From the NCBI GenBank assembly GCA_024235835.1, contig JACKLQ010000001.1, positions 124,001-188,000 on the forward strand: a DNA stretch of 64,000 nt, written 5' to 3'. Origin of the DNA: Thiobacillus sp. (GTDB lineage: Bacteria > Pseudomonadota > Gammaproteobacteria > Burkholderiales > Thiobacillaceae). Positions within the stretch are counted from its first letter, which is position 1. Each line of letters opens with the position of its first letter. Shown piece after piece: positions 1-8,380 of the stretch. The notes below the pieces were generated by a model. It was not told the origin of the DNA. It saw only the letters and a list, made by a program, of their open reading frames with translations, and made no database searches. Made by a program: the position numbers and the translations under genes.

Positions 1-1557
1 AAGCACTTCCTGGAAGTTGGGGTGGAAAGGGGCTACCTGCCATCTCCCGATTTCGACCCGGTTGTCTATCGCCTGAGGCGCCCGGAATGTGGCCGTGAAA
101 ACCCCGTCTTCCATGCCATGCGCCATGGCCCGCTACCCCGTCTGGAAGGCGGGCTGCTGGCCCTCTTCCCGGACGTGGAGGAATTACGCAGCCGCATCAA
201 GGTTACCAGTACGGACCCCATAGACCTCGCCGACCCTGAGGAGCAGTCTCGCAACATGGCCCATGTGCGGGAGATCGCACAAGGTCGGCCTATCCCCTTC
301 AGCGTGGCTGACAAGGCATACGAGCTACGGGTGCCTGATTCGGAAGAGATGTTGCGGCGCATGGACCATGGGCGGCCCTTCGCCTACGTCCGCCTTCCCC
401 ATGGTTTTTGGGACAGCGTGTACCAGGTGGAGATGGTGAGGGGCCACCTGGGCCTCCAGCCTGTATGTGATCCCCTCAGCCTGGCTGAGAAATATGCCCT
501 GGCCGTGCGTCTCTGCGGCCTGTTAATGCCCTGGAACAGCAATTTCATCGAGTCCTTCCAGGAAGAAGTACTTCTGGACGCGGCCGCCCACGTCCCCCAT
601 CCGGATTTCATGCGCGCCGTATCCTTCAAGGGCGTACCGACATGGCGGGAAGAAGTTTTCAACCTGGCCAAGCCTACCCTGGGACACCTGAAACGCTTAC
701 ATCTGTTCGCAGCCATCTTCACCCGCCAGGAGCCTGTCTACGACGCCATGCTGCCAAAGCGCTGGATGGTTTCCGGCGATGCCGGCCGCATGGCCGGCAT
801 CGCTGCCCGGCACGGGGTGGTGCTCATCGCCAACGACCGTTACGAAGACATGGACCGGCGCTGGGGTGCGGCCCACTTCCGCTTCGTGTCCATCGAGCCC
901 GACTTCAGCCAGCTCATGCGCTGGGACATCCTGGAACGCACCCGCCAGGCCGTCGAGACACTCAGGGCCGAAGGCCAGGAGCGCATCTACGTGTTCTCCC
1001 AATGCGGCGCCTCCCTGGCCTACTGGCTGTTCGACCGCCTGTTCAAGATCCATCCGGACGTCTTCTATTTCGACCTGGGCCAGGCCATCAAGGCCTGGTA
1101 CCTGGACGCTTCGGAACCCCAGGGTCCGGAGGCCGGCAAGCCCCTGTTCAACCCCATGACCAAGGACAACTACGTCGACAAGACCCTGCGCCTGTTCGGC
1201 GAGCAGATCCGCGCCTGGGCCGGCGCGGCCGGAGAGGGCCCCGCCAGCGGCAGCGGGCGGATGTTCTGCAGCGACGCAGTTGGGAGGGCCCTTATCCCCA
1301 TGGCCGAGCAACTCGCCCTGCTCAAGGACGCCATGAACCTCCAGGCCAAGGGCCAGACGGGCCGGTCCATCATCCTGCTGATGCGCCTGCTGGACGGCGA
1401 ACGCTGGGTGGCGTCCCAGGCGGCCGCCCTGCTCAGCGGCATGGCGGAGACCAAGGGCGACAGGGCCAACGCCATCGAGTTCGCCGAGATCGCTGCCAGT
1501 CGCGACCCCTCGCCCCGCAACAGGGAACGCCTGGCCGCCCTGAGGGCCGCTCCGTGA
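1..1557 (+). CDS. Glycan-cluster protein, GT-D-like fold with TPR-like tail (5' partial)
   Basis: The frame is open from base 1, so the gene probably starts outside the window; a GTG at 22 is only a fallback start. The first visible residues (FDPVVYRLRRPECGRENPVF, then HAMRHG) resemble the FD-x-YL-x-PDVA-x-NPLxHYxxxG motif that links domains in large bacterial glycosyltransferases. A central stretch (about residues 250-400) with FSQCGASLAYWLFD followed by FYFDLGQAI looks like the GT-D glycosyltransferase fold. The last 80 residues look like degenerate TPR helices. Its stop overlaps the next start (GTGA), the first of five such couplings running to 6409. Membership of a glycan operon is well supported; the enzyme class is tentative. 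Confidence 0.5.
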   Translation, partial: KHFLEVGVERGYLPSPDFDPVVYRLRRPECGRENPVFHAMRHGPLPRLEGGLLALFPDVEELRSRIKVTSTDPIDLADPEEQSRNMAHVREIAQGRPIPFSVADKAYELRVPDSEEMLRRMDHGRPFAYVRLPHGFWDSVYQVEMVRGHLGLQPVCDPLSLAEKYALAVRLCGLLMPWNSNFIESFQEEVLLDAAAHVPHPDFMRAVSFKGVPTWREEVFNLAKPTLGHLKRLHLFAAIFTRQEPVYDAMLPKRWMVSGDAGRMAGIAARHGVVLIANDRYEDMDRRWGAAHFRFVSIEPDFSQLMRWDILERTRQAVETLRAEGQERIYVFSQCGASLAYWLFDRLFKIHPDVFYFDLGQAIKAWYLDASEPQGPEAGKPLFNPMTKDNYVDKTLRLFGEQIRAWAGAAGEGPASGSGRMFCSDAVGRALIPMAEQLALLKDAMNLQAKGQTGRSIILLMRLLDGERWVASQAAALLSGMAETKGDRANAIEFAEIAASRDPSPRNRERLAALRAAP

Positions 1558-2561
1558 AGGCCGGCGTGCCCGACTGCTGGCTGCACATCGGTGCCCCCAA
1601 GACCGGCAGCACCGCCCTGGAGCGATTCCTCTCCGGCCACCAGGCCCGGCTGGCGGAGCAGGGCCTGTGCTATCCCTCCTCGGTGATGCGCGCTTGCGGC
1701 CACCATGACCTGGCCTTCCTACTGGGGGGCGGCTACCCGGGCTGGGCCACGCCCCAGGACCGGGGCCTGGACGAGCTGCTGGCCGCACTGAAGGTCGAGA
1801 TCGCCGCCGCAGGCCGCCCCGTCATCCTCAGCAGCGAGAATTTCTACTTGCTGTCCGACCCACAGATGGTGGCCCGGGCCCTGGACGGCATCGGCCTGGC
1901 TCCGGCGCGTACCCGGGTGCTGGTCTACCTGCGCCGCCAGGACGAGGCCCACCTGTCCTGGTACAACCAGGCGGTGAAGGCCCAGGGCTATGCCGGCGAG
2001 TTGGAGGACTGCATTGCGGAATGCCGGGACCTGTGGGACTACGACGCCCGGCTGGAGGCCTGGGCGGCGGTCTTCGGTGAGGGAAACATTTTCGTGCGCC
2101 CCTTCGACGATCTGCCCGGCGGCGACGTGCGTCGGGACTTCCTCGCCGTGCTGGGCCTGCCGGAGGCGGGCTTCGACCTGACCGGGGCGCCGGTGAACAC
2201 CGCCCTCAACCCGGATCTGCTGGCCTACCAGCGGGCCGTCAACCGGCTGCCCCTGAGTCCCCAGGAGAAGCGCCGCCACCACAAGCCCCTCATGGCCCTC
2301 AGCCGGGCGGCCGCCGGCAGCGGCCTGTTCGTGGAGGGGCCGCTGATGGACGGCGCCGCCCGCCGGGACCTGCTGGCCCGGTACCAGTCAGGCAACCGGG
2401 CCGTGGCACGCCGCTGGCTCGGCCGCGATGAGCTGTTCAAGCATATTGCCTCGGACATGCCCCAGGCCGCCGCCCACCCCGAACTGACCCCGGAAAAGCT
2501 GGCCGCCATCCAGGGCTGGCTGCTTGCCCGTCCTGATTCCCGACCGGAGCCCCCACCATGA
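1554..2561 (+). CDS. Sulfotransferase family protein
   Basis: Predicted to move sulfate from PAPS to an acceptor, here probably a sugar. The N-terminus carries the PAPS 5'-phosphosulfate loop GAPKTGST at residues 13-20, and LVYLRRQDEAHLSWYNQ near residue 125 fits the 3'-phosphate-binding region. I use the GTG at 1554, which overlaps the previous stop; an in-frame extension further upstream is antisense-like Arg/Pro-rich sequence and not real. The length of 335 residues suits single-domain bacterial sulfotransferases. There is no signal peptide or membrane segment, so the protein should be cytoplasmic. Acceptor unknown; O-sulfation of a flagellin glycan or polysaccharide is inferred from context. 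Confidence 0.8.
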   Translation: MKAGVPDCWLHIGAPKTGSTALERFLSGHQARLAEQGLCYPSSVMRACGHHDLAFLLGGGYPGWATPQDRGLDELLAALKVEIAAAGRPVILSSENFYLLSDPQMVARALDGIGLAPARTRVLVYLRRQDEAHLSWYNQAVKAQGYAGELEDCIAECRDLWDYDARLEAWAAVFGEGNIFVRPFDDLPGGDVRRDFLAVLGLPEAGFDLTGAPVNTALNPDLLAYQRAVNRLPLSPQEKRRHHKPLMALSRAAAGSGLFVEGPLMDGAARRDLLARYQSGNRAVARRWLGRDELFKHIASDMPQAAAHPELTPEKLAAIQGWLLARPDSRPEPPP

Positions 2562-3259
2562 CTTCTCCCGACCGCTACTTCTACCGGGACCATCCCGCCA
2601 CCTGTGCCCCCGACGACTACTGGGGCCAGGTGAAGCGCACCGTCAATGGGCAGCCCGTGGCACCGGGGCAGATCGACATGATCGTCGCCTCCGTGGCCGG
2701 CGGCCTGGCCCTGAAGGCCGAGGACGTGCTGCTGGACCTGGGCTGTGGCAACGGGGCCCTCACGGACCGGGTCTTCGACCACTGCGCAGGCGGCCTGGGG
2801 GTGGATTTCTCCGACTTCCTCATCGGCGTGGCCCAGCGTGACTTCCAGCGCCCGCCCCAGCGCCTCTACCAGGCCGGCGAGCTGCTGGACTTCCTGGCCA
2901 CGGCCCCGTACCCGCAGCGCTTCGACAAGGCCATGTGCTACGGCGTGTTCATGTTCCTGGACGCCGACGAGGCCCTGGCCTGTCTGACCCGCCTGCGCAC
3001 CCGCTTCACCGGGCTGTCCCGCGTGTTTCTCGGCAACCTGCCGGACAAGGCCCGCATGGGGGACTTCTTCCGCCATGGCGAATACCGCCCCGGCCTGGAG
3101 TCCGACCCCGCCTCGCCCATCGGCGTGTGGCGGCATGAGGTGGAACTGGCGGAACTGGCCCGGGTGGCGGGATGGAACGCTGAGGTCCGCCGCATGCCGG
3201 CGGACTTCTACGCCGCCGCCTACCGCTACGACGCCATCCTGACCCCTATGGACGCGTGA
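2558..3259 (+). CDS. Class I SAM-dependent methyltransferase
   Basis: A 233-residue Rossmann-fold methyltransferase. Motif I is LLDLGCGNGALTD (about residues 58-70), followed by an acidic strand end (GVDFSDFLIG). The ATG overlaps the sulfotransferase stop (ATGA), so the two are translationally coupled. The acceptor cannot be read from the sequence. In this operon, between a sulfotransferase and two sugar aminotransferases, methylation of a sugar hydroxyl or amino group is the most reasonable role. It could equally act on a lipid-linked intermediate. Confidence 0.75.
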   Translation: MTSPDRYFYRDHPATCAPDDYWGQVKRTVNGQPVAPGQIDMIVASVAGGLALKAEDVLLDLGCGNGALTDRVFDHCAGGLGVDFSDFLIGVAQRDFQRPPQRLYQAGELLDFLATAPYPQRFDKAMCYGVFMFLDADEALACLTRLRTRFTGLSRVFLGNLPDKARMGDFFRHGEYRPGLESDPASPIGVWRHEVELAELARVAGWNAEVRRMPADFYAAAYRYDAILTPMDA

Positions 3260-4488
3260 GCATATTGCCCCCCAAGACCCGTCTGGAGGATCTGGCCCTG
3301 TTCGGCGGTTCGCCCCTGTTTGACGCGCCCCGGCCCATGGCCCAGCTCTCGGCGCCGCCGGTGGAGGCCTTCCTGGACAACATCCGCCTGGCCTATGAAG
3401 GCCGGCGGCTCACCAACGACGGCCCCCTTGTGCGCCGGCTGGAGGCCCGCCTGGCGGCGCTGCACCAGGTGCCCCATTGCGTGGCCGTGGCCAACGCCGG
3501 CCTGGGGCTCACCATGCTCATGGCCATCCTGGCCGGGGGACGGCGGGGCAGGGTGGTGATGCCCGCCTTCTCCTTCCGCGGCCTGCCCCATTTCGCCGCC
3601 TGGGCCGGCCAGCAGCCCTGCTTCTGCGACGTGGACCCCCACAGCCACACCCTGGACCCCGCCGCCGCTGACCTCGCCGTCACGCCGGACACTACCAGCA
3701 TCCTGGCCGTGGGCAGCCCCCATGACGCCGGCGACATCGCCGGCCTGGAGGCGGTGGCCGAGCGCCACGGCGTGCCCCTTATCTTCGATTCGGTCTACCG
3801 GGCCGGCGCCACCGCCGACGGCCGGCCTGCAGGGGGCAACGGCCGGGCCGAGGTGTTCAGCCTGCACGCCACCAAGCTCGTCAATGGCTTCGAGGGCGGC
3901 TACATCACCACCCGCGACGAAACCCTGGCGCGCCTGCTGCGCTGGCAGCGCAACTTCTGCTTTCCCGGTCCCGAGACCCTGGACCTGGAGGACCAGGCCC
4001 ACGTCATTGGCCTGAACGCCAAGCTCAACGAGTTCCACGCGGCCATGGCCCTGGCCAGCCTGGACGAGCTGGACGCCATCCGCGCCCGCAACAAGGGCCG
4101 CCACGAGGCGTGGCAGCGGGCCCTGGTCGGCCTCCCCGGCCTGGCGTTGCTGGACTACCCGGCGGGTGAGACACAGCACTACCAGCTGGCGGTTCTGGAG
4201 GTGCGGCCCGCCTGGCCACTCGGCCGGGATGAAACCGTGGCCGTGCTGCGGGCCGAGGGTGTCGCCATCCACGCCTACTACAGCCCCCTGCTGCCCCGGT
4301 CCAGTAAGGGAGGTGTCCAGCCCTTACCCGTGCCCGTGGCCGAGGATCTGGCCCGCCGCTTCCTGCAACTGCCCTGCGGCGACCACGTATCCCTGGGGGA
4401 CATCGCCGCCCTGGGAAACCTGTTCCGCTTCCTGGCGGGGCGGGGCAGGTCGGTGGCGGATCGGCTGCACGCGGAGGTGGCGGCATGA
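3256..4488 (+). CDS. DegT/DnrJ/EryC1/StrS-type PLP aminotransferase, divergent member
   Basis: A fold type I, PLP-dependent enzyme of 410 residues related to nucleotide-sugar aminotransferases. The PLP lysine lies in FSLHATKLVNGFEGG (Lys about residue 207), and NDGPLVRRLE near the N-terminus is the usual substrate-loop signature. Two cofactor-contact regions differ from the family pattern: IFDSVYRAG replaces the common FDxAxxxG stretch, and GSPHDAGD stands where HLxG is usual. It may therefore use an unusual substrate or be weakly active. It starts with GTG overlapping the previous stop and is paired with a second DegT gene, so the two may form a heteromer or act in sequence on an amino sugar. 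Confidence 0.8.
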   Translation: MSILPPKTRLEDLALFGGSPLFDAPRPMAQLSAPPVEAFLDNIRLAYEGRRLTNDGPLVRRLEARLAALHQVPHCVAVANAGLGLTMLMAILAGGRRGRVVMPAFSFRGLPHFAAWAGQQPCFCDVDPHSHTLDPAAADLAVTPDTTSILAVGSPHDAGDIAGLEAVAERHGVPLIFDSVYRAGATADGRPAGGNGRAEVFSLHATKLVNGFEGGYITTRDETLARLLRWQRNFCFPGPETLDLEDQAHVIGLNAKLNEFHAAMALASLDELDAIRARNKGRHEAWQRALVGLPGLALLDYPAGETQHYQLAVLEVRPAWPLGRDETVAVLRAEGVAIHAYYSPLLPRSSKGGVQPLPVPVAEDLARRFLQLPCGDHVSLGDIAALGNLFRFLAGRGRSVADRLHAEVAA

Positions 4489-5696
4489 AGGGGGATGGGG
4501 TGAAGCTGCAGGCGAACGAGCTGGCCTGCCTGGGCGGCGCCCCCGCCTTCGCCGAGCCCCTGCACGTGGCCCAGCTCAACCTGCCCCCCTGGGAGCGGGT
4601 TGAGGCCACCTTCCGCCACCTCTTCGCCCGCCGCCAGTACGCCAACCACGGACCCCTGGTGCGTGAGCTGGAGCAGCGTTTCGCCCGCCTGCTGGGGGTG
4701 GAGCACGCCATCTGCGTGGTGAACGGCACGGTGGCCCTCATGCTTCTGGCCCGGGCCCTGGAACTGAAGGGCGAGGTGATCGTGCCCGCCTTCTCCTTCC
4801 CCGCCACGGTACAGGCCGTGTCCTGGGCCGGGCTCACCCCCGTGCTGTGCGACGTGGACCCGGATACCCACTCCCTGGGCCCCAAAGGCGTGGCGGCCCG
4901 CATCGGCCCCGCCACCGTCGGCATCCTGGGGGTGCACCTGTGGGGCCGGGCCTGTGCCCCCGGGCCCCTGGCCGAACTGGCGGACCGGCAGGGCCTGGCC
5001 CTGTTCTTCGACGCATGCCACGGCATCGCCTGCGCCCACGGTGGCCGCTGGCTGGGCAACTTCGGCGCCGGCGAGGCCTTCTCCTTCCACGCCACCAAGG
5101 TCATCAACGGCATGGAGGGCGGTTGCGTCACCACCAACGACGCCCGACTGGCTGCCCGCCTGCGCACCCTGCGCAGCTTCCACGACGGCGAGACCTTCTG
5201 CGACGCCGCGCCGCGCATGAACGCCAAGATGAGCGAGGCCCAGGCGGCCATGGCCCTGCTCAGCCTGGACGAGCTGCCGGACAACCTGGCCGCCAACCGC
5301 CGCCGCCACGCCGCCTACCGCGCCTGCCTGGGCGACATCCCCGGCATCCGGGTGCTGGAGTACGGCGACGCAGACCCCCACAACCACCAGTACGTGGTGC
5401 TGGACGTGGACGCGGCGGCGGCCGGCCTCTCCCGGGACGCGTTGTTCGAGCTGCTGGAGATGGAGAACGTCCTCTGCCGCCGCTATTTCCACCCGCCCCT
5501 GCACCGCCTGCATACCTACCGCGCCGGCTACGATCCGCGCGACTTCCCCGTCACAGAGCACCTGAGTACCCGCCTCATGCAGCTCCCCTCCGGCCAGGCC
5601 GTGGGCCCGGCGAACGTGGAGCGGGTGTGCGGTCTCATCCGCCTCATCCAGGCCCACGGGCCGGAGCTGAAAAAGAGAAGGATGGGAACAAGTTGA
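4485..5696 (+). CDS. DegT/DnrJ/EryC1/StrS family sugar aminotransferase
   Basis: The second, more canonical DegT protein (403 residues). PLP lysine in FSFHATKVINGMEGG (Lys about 205); HLWG contact loop and FFDACHG acidic motif are both present. The family transfers an amino group, usually from glutamate, to a keto group of a nucleotide sugar. The ATG overlaps the preceding stop (ATGA). By eye it resembles the upstream DegT along its whole length, suggesting an old tandem duplication. With the WbqC gene that follows, it fits synthesis of an amino- or acylamino-dideoxy sugar. The exact sugar cannot be told. Confidence 0.85.
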   Translation: MKGDGVKLQANELACLGGAPAFAEPLHVAQLNLPPWERVEATFRHLFARRQYANHGPLVRELEQRFARLLGVEHAICVVNGTVALMLLARALELKGEVIVPAFSFPATVQAVSWAGLTPVLCDVDPDTHSLGPKGVAARIGPATVGILGVHLWGRACAPGPLAELADRQGLALFFDACHGIACAHGGRWLGNFGAGEAFSFHATKVINGMEGGCVTTNDARLAARLRTLRSFHDGETFCDAAPRMNAKMSEAQAAMALLSLDELPDNLAANRRRHAAYRACLGDIPGIRVLEYGDADPHNHQYVVLDVDAAAAGLSRDALFELLEMENVLCRRYFHPPLHRLHTYRAGYDPRDFPVTEHLSTRLMQLPSGQAVGPANVERVCGLIRLIQAHGPELKKRRMGTS

Positions 5697-6409
5697 GGCT
5701 GGGCATCATGCAGCCCTACTTCTTCCCCTACCTGGGCTACTTCACCCTCCTCCGCCACACGGATAGCTGGGTGGTGTTCGACGTGGTGCAGTACAACCGG
5801 CGCAGCTGGATGAACCGCAACCGCATCCTTCACCCGCGGCAGGGCTGGCAGTACATCTCCGCCCCCGTGGCCCACGCCCCCCACGGCACCCTGCTTAAGG
5901 ACATCCGCCTGGCGGACCCCGCCGCCGCCCAACAGCGCCTGCTGGGCCAGCTCGGCCACTATCGCCGCCACGCCCCCCATTACCGCCGGGTGGTCGAACT
6001 GGTGGAGCAGGCCTTCGCCCGCGCCGCCGGCCCCGGCCTGGTGGACCTGAACGTCGCCGCCCTGGCCGCCGTCTGCGACTACCTGGGCATGGCCTGGCAC
6101 GGCCAGCGTTGCTGCGAACTGGGCCTCAACCTGTCGGACGTTGCACACCCTGGCCAATGGGCCTTGCGCATCGCCCAGGCCCTGGGGGCAGACGCCTACC
6201 TCAACCCCCCCGGCGGCCGGGAGCTGTTCCGCCCTGAGGAATGGCGCCAGGCCGGCATCCGCCTGATGTTCTCCCCCCTGCCGGACCTGCAATACGCCTG
6301 CGGTCCCCACGCCTTCGAGCCCCACCTGTCCATCCTGGATGTGCTCATGTGGAATACACCGGAAGCGGCGTTGGCGGCGCTGGACCGGCAGGAACTGACG
6401 GTGGCCTGA
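5693..6409 (+). CDS. WbqC family protein
   Basis: WbqC-like proteins occur in O-antigen and glycan clusters next to DegT aminotransferases; their reaction is not firmly established. The N-terminal signature is clear: LRLGIMQPYFFPYLGYF, with a family-typical WMNRNRI and Trp/His-rich core. I choose the TTG at 5693 because it overlaps the previous stop (TTGA), follows a purine-rich ribosome site (gagaagga), and gives the usual MxLxIMQPY beginning; the ATG at 5708 would remove six conserved residues. It is the last gene of the coupled run. Likely role: amino-sugar tailoring or acyl transfer, inferred only. Confidence 0.8.
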   Translation: MRLGIMQPYFFPYLGYFTLLRHTDSWVVFDVVQYNRRSWMNRNRILHPRQGWQYISAPVAHAPHGTLLKDIRLADPAAAQQRLLGQLGHYRRHAPHYRRVVELVEQAFARAAGPGLVDLNVAALAAVCDYLGMAWHGQRCCELGLNLSDVAHPGQWALRIAQALGADAYLNPPGGRELFRPEEWRQAGIRLMFSPLPDLQYACGPHAFEPHLSILDVLMWNTPEAALAALDRQELTVA

Positions 6410-6435
6410 AAGGGAAGCCCTGGCCCAGGCGTGGA

Positions 6436-6630
6436 TTGCCAGTCCGGGTCACCAAACGCCTTGCGCCCGGCCTGCACGGCACCAAGCACTTCCAGGCCGA
6501 ATACGGCAAGGACTTGGGCTGTGTGCGCTACCGGCAGGACGACAGGAGGTGCTACACCACGGTCGAACTCCTCGTCGACCGGGACGCCCTCCCGCCGCCG
6601 AGCCTGAGCCTGAAGGACATCGTGTATTGA
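6436..6630 (+). CDS. Small conserved CVRYR-type protein, possibly a remnant
   Basis: A roughly 64-residue frame with KRLAPGLHGTKHF, then DLGCVRYR, then YTTVELLVD. This layout recalls a small protein seen beside mobile elements and plasmid genes (GTxxLxxxYGxxLxCVRYR, then KTVELIV). The TTG at 6436 is the only reasonable start and has no nearby ribosome site, so this may be the 3' end of a decayed gene. It lies just after the glycan operon and before a REP-like motif, at the point where coding strand switches. Function unknown. Confidence 0.4.
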   Translation: MPVRVTKRLAPGLHGTKHFQAEYGKDLGCVRYRQDDRRCYTTVELLVDRDALPPPSLSLKDIVY

Positions 6631-6700
6631 CCCAGAGAAAACCTGCTCAAGTGTTAGCCTTGAACGAACCTGCTCATTTTTCGCGCAAGTTACGCAATTT

Positions 6701-6735
6701 GAGGGGTCAGGTTCGAATTTAATCTGGCCCAATTC
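6701..6735. repeat. REP-like motif (ggggtcaggttcgaattt)
   Basis: The stretch gaggggtcaggttcgaattt followed by aatctggccc resembles short motifs found around REP-associated tyrosine transposases and their decayed copies in beta- and gammaproteobacteria. Local base composition is more AT-rich than the flanks. No transposase gene is present. The family assignment is from memory and weak. Confidence 0.3.
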
Positions 6736-6763
6736 CAGACTATTTACTTACGCTGCCCCACCT

Positions 6764-7336
6764 TCACTCGGCCAGTAACTTCTCCACTGCCACCTCGATC
6801 TGCCTGGCCTGGGGCGTGCCGCTGTGGGTCTCGCCGAAGAACCGGGCGCGGATGCGGCCCTGCTTGTCTAAAAGGTAGTAGGCGGGCCAGTAGCGGTTGT
6901 TCAGGGCCTTCCAGTAGCGGAAGTCGTTGTCCAGCATGATGGGGTGGGTGAGGCCGAACTCCCGGGCCTTGGCCCGCACCGCGGCGGCGTCCCGCTCGTG
7001 GTCGAACTCGGGGCTGTGGATGCCCACCACCCGCAGGCCCTTGGGCGCCAGGCGGGCTTCCAACTCCCGCAGCCAGGGGAAGGAGCGGTAGCAGTTCCAG
7101 CAGCCGAATGTCCACACATCCAGAAGCACCACCTTGCCCTTCAGGTCGGAGATGCTGAGGGGGTTGGCGTTGATCCAGTCGGCGGTGGCGCGGGCGGTGA
7201 ATTCCGGCGCGGGGACGGGCGTTTGCTGTTGGGTTGTTTCAGCGCGGCCGTCGGCCAGGAAGGGTAGGGCCAGTAACAGGGCGGGGAGGGCGATCAGGGC
7301 CAGTAGGCGGCCCATGGTTCTCGAAGTGCGGCTCAT
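6764..7336 (-). CDS. Periplasmic thioredoxin-like (TlpA/DipZ-type) protein
   Basis: A 190-residue thiol-disulfide protein with an N-terminal hydrophobic signal or anchor (LLALIALPALLLALPFLADG) and a thioredoxin domain from about residue 45. The active site is WTFGCWNCYRSFPWL (CxxC). The sequence after it (GLRVVGIHSPEF) and the late cis-Pro region (NNRYWPAYYLLD) match redoxins related to the C-terminal domain of DipZ. It should act in the periplasm on cysteine redox or cytochrome assembly. An in-frame ATG seven codons downstream is an alternative start. It stands alone between the two glycan blocks with no functional link to them. Confidence 0.8.
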   Translation of the reverse strand: MSRTSRTMGRLLALIALPALLLALPFLADGRAETTQQQTPVPAPEFTARATADWINANPLSISDLKGKVVLLDVWTFGCWNCYRSFPWLRELEARLAPKGLRVVGIHSPEFDHERDAAAVRAKAREFGLTHPIMLDNDFRYWKALNNRYWPAYYLLDKQGRIRARFFGETHSGTPQARQIEVAVEKLLAE

Positions 7337-7432
7337 GCTGGCCTCCGTGGTCCGTGTGCGACGGCTCCAGAATGCGCCGGTCGGCGTTTCGCGTGGTTAA
7401 CATTTTCGTGACCTTTGCCGGCCACGGGCGGC

Positions 7433-8380
7433 CTAGACTGTGGGCTTGCGGCCCCGCACTGCGGTGGCTTCCTCCAGGCGGCGGATGTCCTCCAGGCCCC
7501 AGGCCCGGAACCAGTCCTCCACTTCCTCCGGCGCGTGGGTCCAGTGGTAGGTGGGGGTGTAGCCGTCGAACAGGGCCAGGACGCTGCGCTGGGCGGTGGG
7601 GTGGTGGGTGGCGAAGGGGAACTGGCGGATGAAGGACTCCATCCACAGGTCGTTGCGGTGGGCCCGGGCCATGTCGATGACCCATTCGCTCCAGGCCTTG
7701 AAGGCCAGGGGCGGCAGGCGGGAGACCAGGGGCACCCATTCGCCCCGCCGCTGGAACAGGGGCGGGTAGACCCAGATGGCCAGCACGCCACCGGGCTTCA
7801 GCAGGGGCAGCAACCTTTCCGTGTAGGCCCGGGTGTCCGGGGTGTGGTGCAGCACGCCGATGGAATAGATGACGTCGAAGCTGGCGGGCCTGAAAGGCAG
7901 GGCGCCGATGTCGGCCTGCATGACCAGGGCGTTGGGGAAGCGAGCCAGGTTGTCCCGGGCGGTTTCCACGGCATCGGAGAGGTCCACGCCCACCACATGG
8001 GCGCCCCAGCCGGCCAGCAGCTCGGCATGGCGGCCGATGCCCACGCCGGCGTCCAGCACCAGCCTGCCTCTCACCTCGTCCGGCGACAGGCCGGTCTTCA
8101 GTACCAGGTCCTGCTCGGTGAGGGCCACGCCCTGGCGGCTGTCCAGTTGGGTGTCGGTGTAGGTGGTCCACTGGAAGGAGAAGGACGAGACGTAGTGGTC
8201 CGAGTCCACGAAGCGGGGAATGCCCCGCACCACGGGGGCGGGGGGGCGATCGGCGAAGGTGAGGGCGCTGTCCGCGCTGCCCGTGGGGGCGGGGGCCAGC
8301 ACGCCTTCCACCTCCCGGGCGAAGGCCGGGTCCAGGTCCTTGCCGATGAGGCTGCGCCAGTCCAGGGTATTGGGTGTCAT
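7433..8380 (-). CDS. Class I SAM-dependent methyltransferase
   Basis: A 315-residue methyltransferase. Motif I is LVLDAGVGIGRHAELL (about 107-122), then VVGVDLSDAV, and motif post-I/II includes FDVIYSIGVLHH. The N-terminal RGIPRFVDSDHYVSSFSFQW is typical of glycan-cluster methyltransferases that start with a GIPRFV segment. The ATG at 8378-8380 overlaps the stop of the upstream gene (ATGA). It is the last gene of the minus-strand operon that begins at 14845. Substrate unknown; O-methylation of a glycan is inferred from neighbours. Confidence 0.75.
   Translation of the reverse strand: MTPNTLDWRSLIGKDLDPAFAREVEGVLAPAPTGSADSALTFADRPPAPVVRGIPRFVDSDHYVSSFSFQWTTYTDTQLDSRQGVALTEQDLVLKTGLSPDEVRGRLVLDAGVGIGRHAELLAGWGAHVVGVDLSDAVETARDNLARFPNALVMQADIGALPFRPASFDVIYSIGVLHHTPDTRAYTERLLPLLKPGGVLAIWVYPPLFQRRGEWVPLVSRLPPLAFKAWSEWVIDMARAHRNDLWMESFIRQFPFATHHPTAQRSVLALFDGYTPTYHWTHAPEEVEDWFRAWGLEDIRRLEEATAVRGRKPTV

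Noticed and set aside
642..1553. Upstream extension of the sulfotransferase frame
   Set aside because: Arg/Pro/His-rich out-of-frame reading of gene 1; GTG at 1554 with stop overlap is the natural start.
697..1788. Long minus-strand open frame opposite the first gene
   Set aside because: Low-complexity Gly/Ala/Arg translation, typical shadow of a GC-rich gene.
6701..6735. Terminal repeat of an intact insertion sequence
   Set aside because: No transposase and no matching second terminus nearby; kept only as a REP-like motif.
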